A stretch of DNA of 64,000 bases from Epiperipatus broadwayi (lineage: Eukaryota > Onychophora > Udeonychophora > Euonychophora > Peripatidae): NCBI GenBank assembly GCA_028023455.1, contig JAQFVV010000012.1:16320364-16384363 (forward strand). The letters run 5' to 3'. The notes below the pieces were generated by a model. That model was not told the origin of the DNA, made no database searches, and was given only the letters and a program-made list of their open reading frames with translations. A program made the position numbers and the translations under genes. This document shows positions 11,637 through 22,832 of this stretch, in pieces (within the stretch, counting starts at the first letter, position 1; every line of letters starts with the position of its first letter).

Positions 11637-13468
11637 TGAACTGGATACTTTATCCGAGTTAAGGGTTCTATCATGTAAATTGGAAAAAAAGAAAAACCAA
11701 GTTTTATATGTGCTTATTTATTTTGAAATCTTATATTTTTAATTCCAAGTTGATTTTAGTATAAAATATTTTTTTTATGACGCTTGTTTTCTTTTAAAAT
11801 TATTAAAAGCAAACAAAGTTTAATTAGTGCTCTTATATGTATTTTATTTAAACTAAATAATAATCATTTTTCTAAGATAAAGCCCTGTAAGATATTATTT
11901 TTCTAATTAAGATTGAGCGGGAGATAGAGATTTACCTTGGTTGAAAGTTGCAAAAAAAAGATTGCGCGGGAGACAACAAAGGACATAAATAGCTGGGTAA
12001 TTTTTTTTTTTTTATTAGAGAGAGAGATTCAAAGAGACTATTCTGTTCATTCAGTTTTTATTGCTCAGCTTATTCAGCTTCTTCTTATTGAGGATCGATC
12101 CAGATTTTAGCTGTTATTGAACTGTTGCATTATGAAAGTGACTAAATTTTTTTTTGATATTGGTGCCACAGGAATCATCAAGTTGAATTTCCGTTGACCG
12201 ACAATAACTCTATTTGCCGCGATAATAGCAGTCATTCAGACGCCATGCCTGTAATATACGGCATGAAGAATCTCCACAACATGATGGGCTGAGCCTTTTC
12301 AAAGATGAACCTCCGGAGCTCCAAATTGTGACTTCAATCATGACCTAACTGTCAAGTCCAGAGTGGATCCCGATAATGCCTCCAGACTTCTGAACCTGTA
12401 GTAAATGACATCCGTTGTAGAGGACTCTATAAACCGAACTTTGTGTGAACAACAGAAATTAATATTATCTCGAGGTAACTTACCTTTCCATATCAAAATC
12501 AGGGCTAAATCTCTAATTAAGTCTCTCGCAAATCGCAGCTTAATCTTAAAAAGAAATTATATTTATGATGTGTAATTTATCAATTTAAATATTAATGTAT
12601 TTTTGTTTATTTTACATTATAATCTTAGTAGCAAGATTTTCAATCTTAAAATGTTGCTTGTTCGAGAGTGTAGGGCGAGTGATATTTTATATGCTTAATA
12701 ATTTCTCAGTTTTATGATTAACCCTTGTTAAATGCTCAGACCGACCTTAGTAGTTTTCTTTTATTTTTGGTTTGTTTGTTTGCTTCGGCGTTAAACTAAA
12801 TCAAACTTGGCTTTGGCTAGCGATCTCTAGTATATATGATTTATTTATTTTTTTGGTAGAGATTTATTTGCTATAATTCAGATTACGAAGTTCATGTTTC
12901 TTTCTTGTGTGAGACTAACCTTGGCTCGTTTCAATGTACTTGTCCATGAGCGCTTTGCAGAATTATGACATTCTTGGTTCCAACATTTCTTTTCTGGACT
13001 AAGAAAAGCTCGTCTGCGCTGTCCCGTTATTCTCCACAAACATCCATCTTGCTAAGTCTCTATAGGGAAAACGGAATTGGTTGGGCGAACCGCTAGCAAG
13101 AAGATATAAGCCATTATTGTGTTATAGATAAGAAATGAACTGGTCTGCCTGAGTATTTAACGTAGTTCTGCTCGCATACACTCAATGTTAAGATCTGCTA
13201 AATAAATGTAGATCAAGTTTCATGTTTATTTTGTTATTATGTTTAATAAATTTAAAAAGTTCTTATAAGTATTTTGGCTGACGTTTGTCTCGGTGTTTTC
13301 TCAATTGTCTGAACCACATTCATTAGCTTTTGCTCTCCCTGGGTTTAGTCCGGCACATCCGATTCGCATATCCTGTAACCCCTTAAAAATAAATGTCTAG
13401 TTCCAAATTTCGGACTAGTGGTGCCCTGGCGGTCAGTATATGCGAGTCTAAAGCTTTTGTCCGGTATA
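11637..13468 (+). repeat. 5' LTR of Gypsy-1
   Basis: It starts TGAACTGGATAC and ends GTCCGGTATA. A TATA-like block (acataaatag, about 11983) is followed by pyrimidine-rich and GAGA-like sequence and ttcattcagtt, a plausible start region. The LTR is 1832 bp, long for the group. It contains one copy of a block that is doubled in the 3' LTR. Confidence 0.9.
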
Positions 13469-14080
13469 TAGGATAGTAATTTTTTAGCGCAACCAATACG
13501 GGCCTTCGATTTTAAATCACACGTGAGATTTTGTTCGGACAATTGAGGAATATTTCAGTGTTGGAGGCAAGATTCAGTAGGTAGGGAATGGTAGAAAGCA
13601 GTTTGGAGTAGGGGGTTCATTTTCAATACGAATAATTAATATATATAGTTAATTAAACAGCGTTGTTTAAAGTTATTACTGAACGGACGGGTCAGACAAA
13701 AAGATATTAAGAAGTTATATATTTATTTTGTTTCTTTGTTTATTAAAAAAAAAAAGTTATTAGTTCTACATTTGTAAAATAATAATAAAGAAAACAAACA
13801 GTTTCGGTTCGCGTTTTAGAAATAACAAAATATAAAAGATTTTTTTTAAAGTTAAAAATTAGCTGTTACATTCATAAAAAAAAAAAAAAAAGCAAGCAAA
13901 GAGTTTAGGTTCGCGTTTAAAGAAAAAAGTAAACAGTTTAACTTTTGTGCTTTAAATATATATATATAATAAATAGCAGTTGAAGATTAAAAAAATTAAT
14001 AAATTTCATAAATAGACAGAAGTTGCGTTGGGAATTTAAATAAAGTTAGAGAAGAGGCTGAAGATAGACTAGCTAGCATC
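13469..14080 (+). other. Gypsy-1 leader between 5' LTR and gag
   Basis: About 0.6 kb, AT-rich, with A runs near 13745 and 13876. No TGG-type primer site lies within the first bases after the LTR, so the priming mode is unclear. Confidence 0.5.
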
Positions 14081-14902
14081 ATGGCCGAAATAGATTGGCA
14101 AATAAAATCTTTTACAGCTGATATTTTGGAAAGCCCATTAGAGCATTTGGAGAGCCTGCAAGAGATGTTTCGATGTCATAATTGGCAGGAGATTGAACAA
14201 GTGGCAATTGCACGCCACTATTTACAAGGAATGGCTGAGAATTGGTGGCATATCTTAAAGATCAAGCCACAGACTTTTTGGGATTACAGATGCAAATTAT
14301 TGCACACTTTTTGGAGTGAAGAAAAGCAGTATCATATCTTCAATAATACATCACAAGAAAGATATATTAGGGGTAATGGAGAAACTTATACCCAGTTTTT
14401 CTGCAAACAAGCAGCAAGGCTGAAGTCATTGATAGCTTTCTCATTGACTGAGAGGCTGATATGCCGAATAGTATTGGGCAATATGCCAAGGGATACACAG
14501 CAGATCATGTTGTGCAGTAGCAACATTCACTTGGAAGAAATGATTAAACTGCTAAATGAAATTGAACATAATCATGCCCAAGAAGAAGTGGAGAAAAGAA
14601 CAATGCAAGGCGATCAGATAATTTCGATAGAAAAAGGTCAAAAGAGTCAATTATCAGCTCCAATTAAAAAAAGTAAAGAAAGCCATATGACTGTAGCTAA
14701 TGTGATGGTGGATCAAGAAGAATCAGCATGGAATGGAGCTATGCAGACTTGCCCAATTGTCAGTATAAAGACTGGAGACATCATTACAGAAGCATTGGTT
14801 GATTCAAGAAGTCAAATGTCATTGCTCTCTAGTAAGTTTTATGTGAAAATAAAGAAATACCAGACACATTTGTATACACTGCCAATAAAAGAATGCAGGT
14901 GA
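14081..14902 (+). CDS. Gypsy-1 Gag with start of protease
   Basis: A 273-residue open frame starts at an ATG 612 bp after the 5' LTR. Residues about 20-180 resemble the retrotransposon Gag domain: ARHYLQGMAENWW, then LLHTFWSEEKQ, then TYTQFFCKQAARL and later LGNMP. This domain builds the particle that packages the element RNA. No CX2CX4HX4C zinc knuckle is present. Near the C-terminus, ALVDSRSQMSLL is the protease active-site region, with the usual DSG reading DSR. The frame stops at TGA and pol continues in the -1 frame with 10 bp of overlap, but this crossover falls inside the protease domain, so it looks like a frameshift mutation rather than a programmed site. Gag of the nested element at 42.3-43.2 kb shares the ETFWSEE-like and QFF..Q blocks. 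Confidence 0.8.
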   Translation: MAEIDWQIKSFTADILESPLEHLESLQEMFRCHNWQEIEQVAIARHYLQGMAENWWHILKIKPQTFWDYRCKLLHTFWSEEKQYHIFNNTSQERYIRGNGETYTQFFCKQAARLKSLIAFSLTERLICRIVLGNMPRDTQQIMLCSSNIHLEEMIKLLNEIEHNHAQEEVEKRTMQGDQIISIEKGQKSQLSAPIKKSKESHMTVANVMVDQEESAWNGAMQTCPIVSIKTGDIITEALVDSRSQMSLLSSKFYVKIKKYQTHLYTLPIKECR

Positions 14903-17860
14903 CACTGGCCAATGGCAAGAAGGCAAATATTGAAACCAAACAGGTGTGGTTACATTTGCATCTGGGTAACATAGAGTTAGACCATGTCTTTTTGATAATG
15001 CCTGGTCTCATACAAGATGTTATAATTGGGACTGATTTTTTGTACAGGCATAAATGTGTTTTGGATTATGACAAATGTTTATTTCTTTGCCAAGAAGTTT
15101 TGATGCCATTTGAAGGGCTAAAGAGTTATAAGCCACTTCAGGTACAGTGTGTTCAGCAAGTGAGGGATACTGTGGAAATGCAAAATAAAGTGTCAAAATC
15201 CATGTTAAAAGGAATGGAAGAACAACACCCTTTAATGGAACTGTTGAGCGAGTTCTATTCAGTTTTTTCGAATAGGCCTAAGATCACTGAGGGGTATGTG
15301 CATCGCATTCAAGTTAAGAATGAAAGCAATTTCCAGAGTCGTTCATATCCCATTCCGTTTCAATATAAGGCTGAAGTAGATCTTCAAATACAACAAATGA
15401 TTGAATGGGGAGTTATTGAAAAGCACACATCTCCATATGTTAACCCATTAGTAGTGGTAAAGAAAAAAGATGGATCTGTCAGAATATGTTTGGATGCCCG
15501 GCGGTTAAATGCTATTACCGTTCCTGAAAGAAACATTCCACCTACAATAACAGAACTTCTCTCAAAATTTCAAGGGAAAAACATTTTTTCTACATTGGAC
15601 TTGACATCCAGTTATTGGCAGATCCCTCTACATCCATTTGACCGCAAATATACTGCCTTCCGCTATGAAGGGCATACGTATGCGTTTAAGCGTATGCCTT
15701 TTGGATTAATCAATAGTGGTTCAGGACTTCTAAAGTGTTTGAATCATCAAGTGTTATCAGACAAAATCAAGAGTCTGATTGTGATATATATGGATGACAT
15801 AGTCATCGCATCTAAAAATATGGAAGAACATATGGAACACTTGAAAATGTTCTTAATGGAGTGTTACCAGAAAAACATTACCATCAATTTACAAAAAAGT
15901 TGCCTGGTCCAGGAGGAGGTTACATTTTTAGGCTTTTTAATTGGGAAAGAGGGTATTAAACCTCATCCCGAGAAACTAACAGCGATACATTTTCCCACAC
16001 CCACTAATAGGCGTCAGGTATGGTCTTTTCTGGGATTATGCAATTTTTATCATAAATTCTATGAAAATTTTGCATTAGATGCTGCAAATTTGGTTCAGTT
16101 ATTGACAAAAGACCAAAAATGGATATGGGAGTACAAACAGGAGCAGGAATTTCAACACATTAAAAACAAGTTCTTGGAACAGGTGGTTCTAGCCTACCCT
16201 GACTTTTCACAAACTTTTTATGTGCAGACCGACAGCAGTGGGCAAGGGCTCGGAGTCGTGTTATTTCAAATTGACAAACAAAAACGTCACAGTGTTGTAT
16301 TTTTGTAGTCGCAAGATAAAAGGGGCGGAAAATAATTACATGATGACAGAAAAGGAAACTTTGGCCATTGCTTGAGCTTTCAGTAAATTCAAACAATTCC
16401 TACTTGGGTCAGAGATTGTTGTAATTACGGATCATAAGAGCTTGGAATTTCTTAATAGCAGTTATTTATCGAATGATCGATTGATACGTTGGAGTCTTAC
16501 GCTACAGAAATTCCAATATAAAGTTCTACATTGTAAAGGAAAGGAAAATATTGTGGCGGATAATTTGAGTCGCCATTCCGTAGATCTGACCCCACATCAT
16601 CTTGAGCCCAACAATCTAAGTATTACAGCATTCACATTGACCATAGATGAGTCCATAGAGCAACAATTACTAAGGCTATCTGAAATACAGGAGACCAGCC
16701 CAGAGTATGCACAAATCATGACATATAAGAAAGGAATAGGAACTTCAGACCCAAGTGACACAGCAACATTGGAAAAATACGAAGCCTATACAATAAAAGA
16801 TGGTGTATTGCAATATAGAGTTGACACAGAAGAAGACTCGTGGCGAATTCTTATACCCCAAACACTCAGGAACAAACTTATAGAGTATATACATTGCCTT
16901 TATGGACACTATGGACCACGTAAAGTAGAACATGTGCTCAGGGAAGTATTTTACTGGCCAAGTTTATATTCAAATGTTGTAGAGTTTGGGGAAAATGTCA
17001 TGTGTGTTCACAAACTAAATATGTAAATAAGAGATTTACTGGGATCTTGCAGCCTATTTTAGCACACAACCCTAATGAAATGTTGGCCATAGATTTTTAT
17101 GGGCCTTTACCTGCCTATAAACGATACCGATATTTAATCGTAATGTACAACATATTTTCTAAGTATGTAACTGCATATCCATTAAGAAAGGCGGATACAC
17201 GAAGTACTATCCGGATCTTACAGGAGCATCAGTTTCCTAAGATTGGTAGGCCCCAGATGATACTTACAGATCATGGGACACCCTTTAAATCTCACCACTG
17301 GAAAAAGTGGATTCAGCATGTATTAACATCTATTCGTAATCCTCAATCGAAGCCCTGTGAGAGAGTCATGAGGGAGTTAAACCGTTTATTTCGGCTTTAT
17401 GTCAGCGAAAATCACCGTGGATGGGTGAATCAGACGAGAAACATCACTAACTGCATAAATTGGACACAGAATGAATCTACAGGGTTTGCCCCCATCAGAT
17501 TATATTTTGGACAGAATTATCCAATGCTGATAAAGGCTCCCTTGCCTGTAGATCGGGACAAAATTGATAAAGAAATGGATAAAAGAAAGGCTCGAATAAA
17601 GTTGAAACATATGGCTGAAGTACGCATAAAGCGGGGACATCCATGACCATGTAGATTCGAGGTAGGGGACTTGGTTTTTGTACGAAAACCTCATGTCAGC
17701 AATCCAACCCAGCATCAATATAAGAAATTTTTTCCAGTATATGAGGGACCCTTCACTATACAAAAGAAAAGTGGTCCGAATGCCTTTGTATTGGAAGATG
17801 AGCATGGGGTTTATGAATCTTATAATGCATGAAGCCTTAGGCCAGCCACCTAAAAGATAG
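14893..17860 (+). pseudogene. Gypsy-1 Pol: protease end, RT, RNase H, integrase (broken)
   Basis: The first open piece (14893-16308) begins inside the protease (IIGTDF at its end), then carries RT with VKKKDGSVRICLDARRLN, STLDLTSSYWQIPL, a MPFGL box and the catalytic YMDD, followed by the RNase H start (YVQTDSSGQGLG). A TAG at 16306 and a TGA near 16374 break RNase H. The next piece (16442-17026) has ITDHKSLEFL just before it, VLHCKGKENIVADNLSR, then the integrase zinc-binding His residues (GHYG, EHVL). A frameshift near 17000 leads to the last piece (17002-17646) with the Cys of the zinc site, AIDFYGPL and ILTDHGTP (two catalytic Asp) and a downstream Glu (CERVMREL). A stop near 17644 separates the C-terminal tail, which reads GDLVFVRKP. 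No chromodomain is seen. The enzyme set would copy and insert the element, but this copy is inactive unless supplied in trans. Confidence 0.85.
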
Positions 17861-17995
17861 GAGGTACACTTAAGGAATTGATCTCAGGGCAAATGTTCAC
17901 CCAGGGGGAGGGGATTTAAAAGTTTTAAATGTTGGGGTTTAAAGTTTGAAAAAAAAAAAGAAATAGCAAATAGATGCTTTTATTTTTTTTTTGTT

Positions 17996-18010
17996 GGCGG
18001 GAAGGGGCAG
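17996..18010 (+). promoter_or_regulatory. Polypurine tract of Gypsy-1
   Basis: ggcgggaaggggcag lies directly before the 3' LTR start, where the plus-strand primer is made during reverse transcription. Confidence 0.8.
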
Positions 18011-18011
18011 T

Positions 18012-20015
18012 TGAACTGGATACTTTATCCGATTCAAGGGTTCTATCATGTAAATTGGAAAAAAACAACAACCAAGTTTTATATGTGCAATAACACTCAT
18101 ACTTATTTATTTTGAAATCTTATATTTTTAATTCTAAGTTGATTTTAGTATAAAATATTTTTTTTATGACACTTGTTTTCTTCTAAAATAATTAAAAGCA
18201 AACAAAGTTTAATTAGTGCTCTTATATGTATTTTATTTAAACTAAATAATAATCATTTTTGTAAGATAAAGCCCTGTAAGATATTATTTTTCTAATTAAG
18301 ATTGAGCGGGAGATAGAGATTTGCCTTGGTTGAAAGTTGCAAAAAAAGATTGCGCGGGAGATAACAAAGGACATAAATAGCTGGGTAATTTATTTTTTTT
18401 ATTAGAGAGAGAGGAGGATTCAAAGAGACTATTCTGTTCATTCAGTTTTTATTGCTCAGCTTATTCTTATTGAGGATCGATCCAGATTTTAGCTGTTATT
18501 GAACTGTTGCATTGTGAAAGTGACTAAATTTTTTTTTGATATTGGTGCCATGGGAATCACCAAGTTGAATTTCCGTTGACCGACAATAACTATTTGCCAC
18601 AATAATAGCAGTCATTCAGACGCCATGAAGAATCTCCACAACATGATGGGCTGAGGATCGATCCAGATTTTAGCTGTTATTGAACTGTTACATTGTGAAA
18701 GTGACTAAATTTTTTTTTGATATTGGTGCCATGGGAATCACCAAGTTGAATTTCCGTTGACCGACAATAACTATTTGCCACAATAATAGCAGTCATTCAG
18801 ACGCCATGCCTGTAATATACCATGAAGAATCTCCACAACATGATGGGCTGAGCCTTTTCAAAGATGAACCTCCGGAGCTCCAAATTGTGACTTCAATCAT
18901 GACCTAACTGTCAAGTCCATAGTGTATCCCGATAATGCCTCCAGACTTCTGAACCTGTAGTAAATGACATCCGTTGTAGAGGACTCTATAAACCGAACTT
19001 TGTGTGAACAACAGAAATTAATATTATCTCGAGGTAACTTACCTTTCCATATCAAAATCAGGGCTAAATCTCTAATTAAGTCTCTCGCAAATCTCAGCTT
19101 AATCTTAAAAAGAAATTATATTTATGATGTGTAATTTATCAATTTAAATATTAATGTATTTTTGTTTATTTTACATTATAATCTTAGTAGCAAGATTTTC
19201 AATCTTAAAATGTTGCTTGTTTGAGAGTGTAGGGAGAGTGATATTTTATATGCTTAATAATTTCTCAGTTTTATGATTAACCCTAGACCGACCTTAGTAG
19301 TTTTCTTTTATTTTTGGTTTGTTTGTTTGCTTCGGCGTTAAACTAAATCAAACTTGGCTTTGGCTAGCGATCTCTAGTATATATGATTTATTTATTTTTT
19401 TGGTAGAGATTTATTTGCTATAATTCAGATTACGTAGTTCATGTTTCTTTCTTGTGTGAGACTAACCTTGGCTCGTTTCAATGTACTTGTCCATGAGCGT
19501 TTTGCAGAATGATGACATTCTTGGTTCCAACATTTCTTTTCTGGACTAAGAAAAGCTCGTCTGCGCTGTCCCGTTATTCTCCACAAACATCCATCTTGCT
19601 AAGTCTCTATAGGGAAAAGGGAATTGGTTGGGCAAACCGCTAGCAAGAAGATATAAGCCATTATTGTGTTATAGATAAGAAATGAACTGGTCTGCCTGGG
19701 TATTTAACGTAGTTCTGCTCGCATACACTCAATGTTAAGATCTGCTAAGTAAATGTAGATCAAGTTTCATGTTTATTTTGTTATTATGTTTAATAAATTT
19801 AAAAAGTTCTTATAAGTATTTTGGCTGACGTTTGTCTCAGTGTTTTCTCAATTGTCTGAACCACATTCATTAGCTTTTGCTCTCCCTGGGTTTAGTCCGG
19901 CACATCCGATTTGCATATCCTGTAACCCCTTAAAAATAAATGTCTAGTTCCAAATTTCGGACTAGTGGCACCCTGGCGGTCAGTATATGCGAGTCTAAAG
20001 CTTTTGTCCGGTATA
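18012..20015 (+). repeat. 3' LTR of Gypsy-1
   Basis: It matches the 5' LTR almost throughout and ends GTCCGGTATA before TTAT. It is about 172 bp longer because an internal block is duplicated (18472-18833). Smaller differences include loss of the segment between two CATG words in the first unit of that duplication. Confidence 0.9.
18472..18833 (+). repeat. 181-bp tandem duplication found only in the 3' LTR
   Basis: The unit starting gaggatcgatccag at 18472 restarts at 18653. The 5' LTR has a single unit (from about 12092). The first unit lacks about 20 bp between CATG repeats that the second and the 5' LTR retain in part. Confidence 0.85.
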
Positions 20016-20079
20016 TTATGAATTCTTTAGAAGTTAAATCAAAATGATTTGGACAATTTAAGAAAAGGGAAATGAAAAT

Positions 20080-20345
20080 ACTGGATAATGAATACTATTT
20101 TTGTAGTATAATTTTCCTTACATCATTCTCACGCAAGGTAGGGACTGGTTTCTATATACTTTTAACATCTTGTGAAAGGATATAATCCCAAACATATGAC
20201 CAAAGACATATGAAAAAGATTTATGATCAACAAGATGCACATTTCATGCTGAACCAACACTCATCAGTTGGCCCAGACCATAATCACTTACATATATCTT
20301 TATCATAGTTCAGTATATATTGTAGCCCTTGCATTTGCCCAAGGC
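20080..20345 (-). repeat. HHR-2 hammerhead repeat unit
   Basis: On the minus strand the unit reads a leader (tatactgaactatgataaagatatatgtaag), the ribozyme, then a tail with ctttggtcatatgtttg, ttacaagg-like and aaccagtccctaccttgcg blocks. It matches the units at 25585-25840 and, in its tail only, 25311-25482. It starts about 65 bp after the Gypsy-1 3' end. Confidence 0.65.
20223..20285 (-). ncRNA. Hammerhead ribozyme, HHR-2 family
   Basis: On the minus strand: CTGATGA, stem II GTGTT / AGCAT with loop GGTTC, GAAA, stem III ATG / CAT with a TG loop, cleavage triplet ATC. Proximal stem I pairs CAA with TTG; the fourth pair (C with T) is lost relative to the 25.6-kb copy. The U-G pair in stem II replaces a C-G pair in that copy, so pairing is kept. 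Pair 10.1-11.1 is G-U rather than the usual G-C. Confidence 0.6.
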
Positions 20346-22140
20346 TCTATTTTTTTAATTAACTATGTAAAATAATGTTTAATAGAAAATTTCCTCATAG
20401 TTTGTATTTTTTTTTTCTTCAATAGACAAACTTTTTAGCCAAGGCTAGGTTTGAATCCCTATTCATAGGGATTTCGTACGTTTTACTTGGTAGGCAATTT
20501 ATACATTTGTCATTAAAAGATTTCTAGGCAAAAGATTGTTTGATTTAATATTGATTTATGGGGACAATTTAATATTACTGATGATTTATTATATAGGCAA
20601 TATTTATACATCGTTTGATAGTTATATTAAAAAGAAGAGAGGGGAATGTACGATTTAAAAACTATTTTAGAGAGGGGGAGTAGATAGTGATAGTTTTACA
20701 CTAACAAGTTAGAACTAAACAGTTCATGAAATTAAAATTATAAATTGTAAAAAAAAATAATAATAATTAAGAATTAAAATATTGAACAATCGGTTTAATT
20801 AAAAAATTGTATATGTGAAACATGCGTATGTGTGTATTAAATCTGGTTATAGATTTTAATTATAAAGTTCACAAGTAAATAATGATTATTCCATGTCTCT
20901 CGTGAAGAACTACTCTAAAGAAGAAATTAATTCGTTTTAATAGTCTATTTATAGCAGCCAAAATTTCGGTCAAGATTCTGGGTTTGAAGTTGGGCTGCTA
21001 TACATCTTTTTTATTATTAAAAGAAAAAGTAAGAGGAGGGAGAAAAGAGCTTGCTCTCATTTATTTGTTCTTTGCGTGATTTCCACGAGTGTAGAATTAC
21101 TAAAGTAATTACTAAAGTGATATCTATAATGACAAGAATTTAAGTTTAGAATTAATTGGTGATTGTCTATTGGAATGCAGAGATGAATGCGGCATGTGTT
21201 TTTTTTTTTTGAGAGAGAGCAGAACTTTAAAATGACAAGAAAGAAAAAGAAATGATAGGCAATTAATCGCAAAACACTGACCAGAGACATTCAGAACGGT
21301 CAATGTAATGTCATATTGGGGGGAGGGGAGTGAGAGAATCTAGACACTATAAGAGCTCTGCTGCTTTGTAGCTGGTGGTTGGTTTTATTTCAATCCCTCT
21401 CTTGCAAGTTTTCTCGTTATAGGTTTTAGAGAGAACTTGGCTGAAAAAGTTTAAAAAGAAACATTTTTTTTTTAAGAAAAGAAAATCATTTATTGTTAAC
21501 TATTTTGTCTGTCTCTTGAAGAAAGAACCTTGCCAAATTTAATAATATAGAAAAAGCAATGACTCTCGAGTAAAGTTTTAAGTTAGGTATACATCAATCC
21601 CTGGAAGTTAATCAACATCATAATTATCTCTACTAATTTATCAGAAGTCAGCAAAAGGTAAAAATTTAAACCACAGAAAATAAGAAAATCTAAATTTTGA
21701 CTTCGTATATAAAGCATTAAATCTGAACGCTATAATTTCATATAAAGCATTAAATATGAATATTAAATGAATTGAAAAATGCAACAAGAAGTGGACTCAT
21801 ATATTAAAAAAAAAAATTAGAACAAGTTCTACTCAACTGTAATCCACAGAAATCAAAATGAGGAAATCACAGCAGCTTAAAAACTTTACACGTTTGGGCA
21901 TAGGAATCGAACTCTATCATAAGAACTCTTTCTATATAATGTCATATGTGCAACATAAACCGATCAAAGAAAGGAAAAACAGGAAAAATGGAAACCAGAA
22001 ATCTAAAGGACACTCCCGGAGAACTATTTAAGTATATTTTTATTATTGCTATTCTTGTAGAACCTTTAATTTAAAAAAAAAAAAGAAAGGAAGATAATTT
22101 TTTTATTTATTATTTATCGTATATATCCATTTAAAATTAA
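20346..22140. other. Unassigned stretch, possible LTR-like block
   Basis: No gene is recognised. A polypurine run (agagagggggag, about 20670) and a less AT-rich block with gaggggagtgagag, actataagagc and ttatttcaatccctctc (21310-21420) resemble parts of an LTR or promoter, but no partner LTR was found. Confidence 0.25.
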
Positions 22141-22144
22141 TCCA

Positions 22145-22385
22145 TGTATGCGTTTATTAAATGCTTTCATTATTATTATTATTTAAGGGTAAATGAAATT
22201 AATATCAAGTCATTTGTATGTGTCTATTAAATGCTTTCATTATTATTATTTAGGGGTAGATAAAATTAATATCAAGTCATTTTGTATGTGCCTATTAAAT
22301 GCTTTTATGATTATTATCATTTAGGGGTAGATAAAATTAATGCCAAATCATTCCGTATGTGCCTTGTTTTAAATGCTTTACATTT
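22145..22385 (+). repeat. Tandem repeat, about 68-bp unit, about 4 copies
   Basis: Each unit has ttattaaatgcttt, a short tat repeat, ttaggggtaga, aaaattaat and aagtcatt..gtatgtg. The copies are diverged by small indels in the ATT run. Confidence 0.8.
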
Positions 22386-22738
22386 TTTTATGATAACAGT
22401 GAGAGATGTTGTGGGAAATGTTTTTTTAGTCGAATCAGGGATTTTGTCAAGTGCTTAGACCTAATGCTATGCTTTATGAAGGTTGCATGATTGTTGGGCT
22501 AAAATATCATCATTATCCTATAAAAGTGCAGAGTAGTTCTGAAATTTTAATGTGCGTGTCTTATTATTATTATCATAAAGTTAAAGCTAGATACAAGCTA
22601 ATTAAGGCTTGGAAATATTATTGGATCATGTTCTAGTGTACTATTTCACAAGAGTAATGTAGATATGAACGTTTTACTTGTACAAATTGATGTTAGACCT
22701 GTATATATGTGGGTGGACGAGTCTCTACCAAGCAAGTG
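22386..22738. other. AT-rich stretch, no recognised feature
   Basis: Holds a 61-codon frame (22451-22636) with no recognisable features. Nothing else seen. Confidence 0.3.
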
Positions 22739-22832
22739 GAATCGTAGTTTAGCTCGCTCCCTAAGATATTTATATTATATTTATAGAATCGTAGTTTAGC
22801 TCGCTCCCTAAGATATTTATATTATATTTATA
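22739..22832 (+). repeat. Perfect tandem duplication, 47-bp unit, 2 copies
   Basis: The unit starting gaatcgtagtttagctcgct at 22739 repeats at 22786 without visible change, so the duplication is recent. Confidence 0.9.

Larger units (their letters stand above)
11637..20015 (+). mobile_element. Ty3/Gypsy LTR retrotransposon (Gypsy-1), near full length
   Basis: Two long direct repeats (11637-13468 and 18012-20015) flank gag and pol in the order protease, reverse transcriptase, RNase H, integrase, which defines Ty3/Gypsy. The 4-bp target duplication TTAT is present at 11633-11636 and 20016-20019. A polypurine tract precedes the 3' LTR. No CCHC knuckle is seen in gag and no env-like frame follows pol. 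No primer-binding site starting with TGG is visible directly after the 5' LTR. The LTRs are nearly identical apart from indels, so the insertion is fairly recent, yet pol already carries several breaks. Confidence 0.9.

Noticed and set aside
13469-13510. Primer-binding site of Gypsy-1
   Set aside because: No TGG-starting block follows the 5' LTR; tagcgcaacc is not a convincing match, so it was not annotated.
14880-14905. Programmed -1 frameshift between Gypsy-1 gag and pol
   Set aside because: The overlap lies within the protease domain and aataaaagaatgc does not fit the usual slippery heptamer in the gag frame; a mutation is more likely.
20440-20480. tRNA B-box-like ggtttgaatcc
   Set aside because: No matching A box, acceptor stem or anticodon arm within tRNA distance.
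21890-21925. Minus-strand gagttcgattcc resembling a T-loop
   Set aside because: The flanking bases do not pair as a T stem and no cloverleaf can be drawn.
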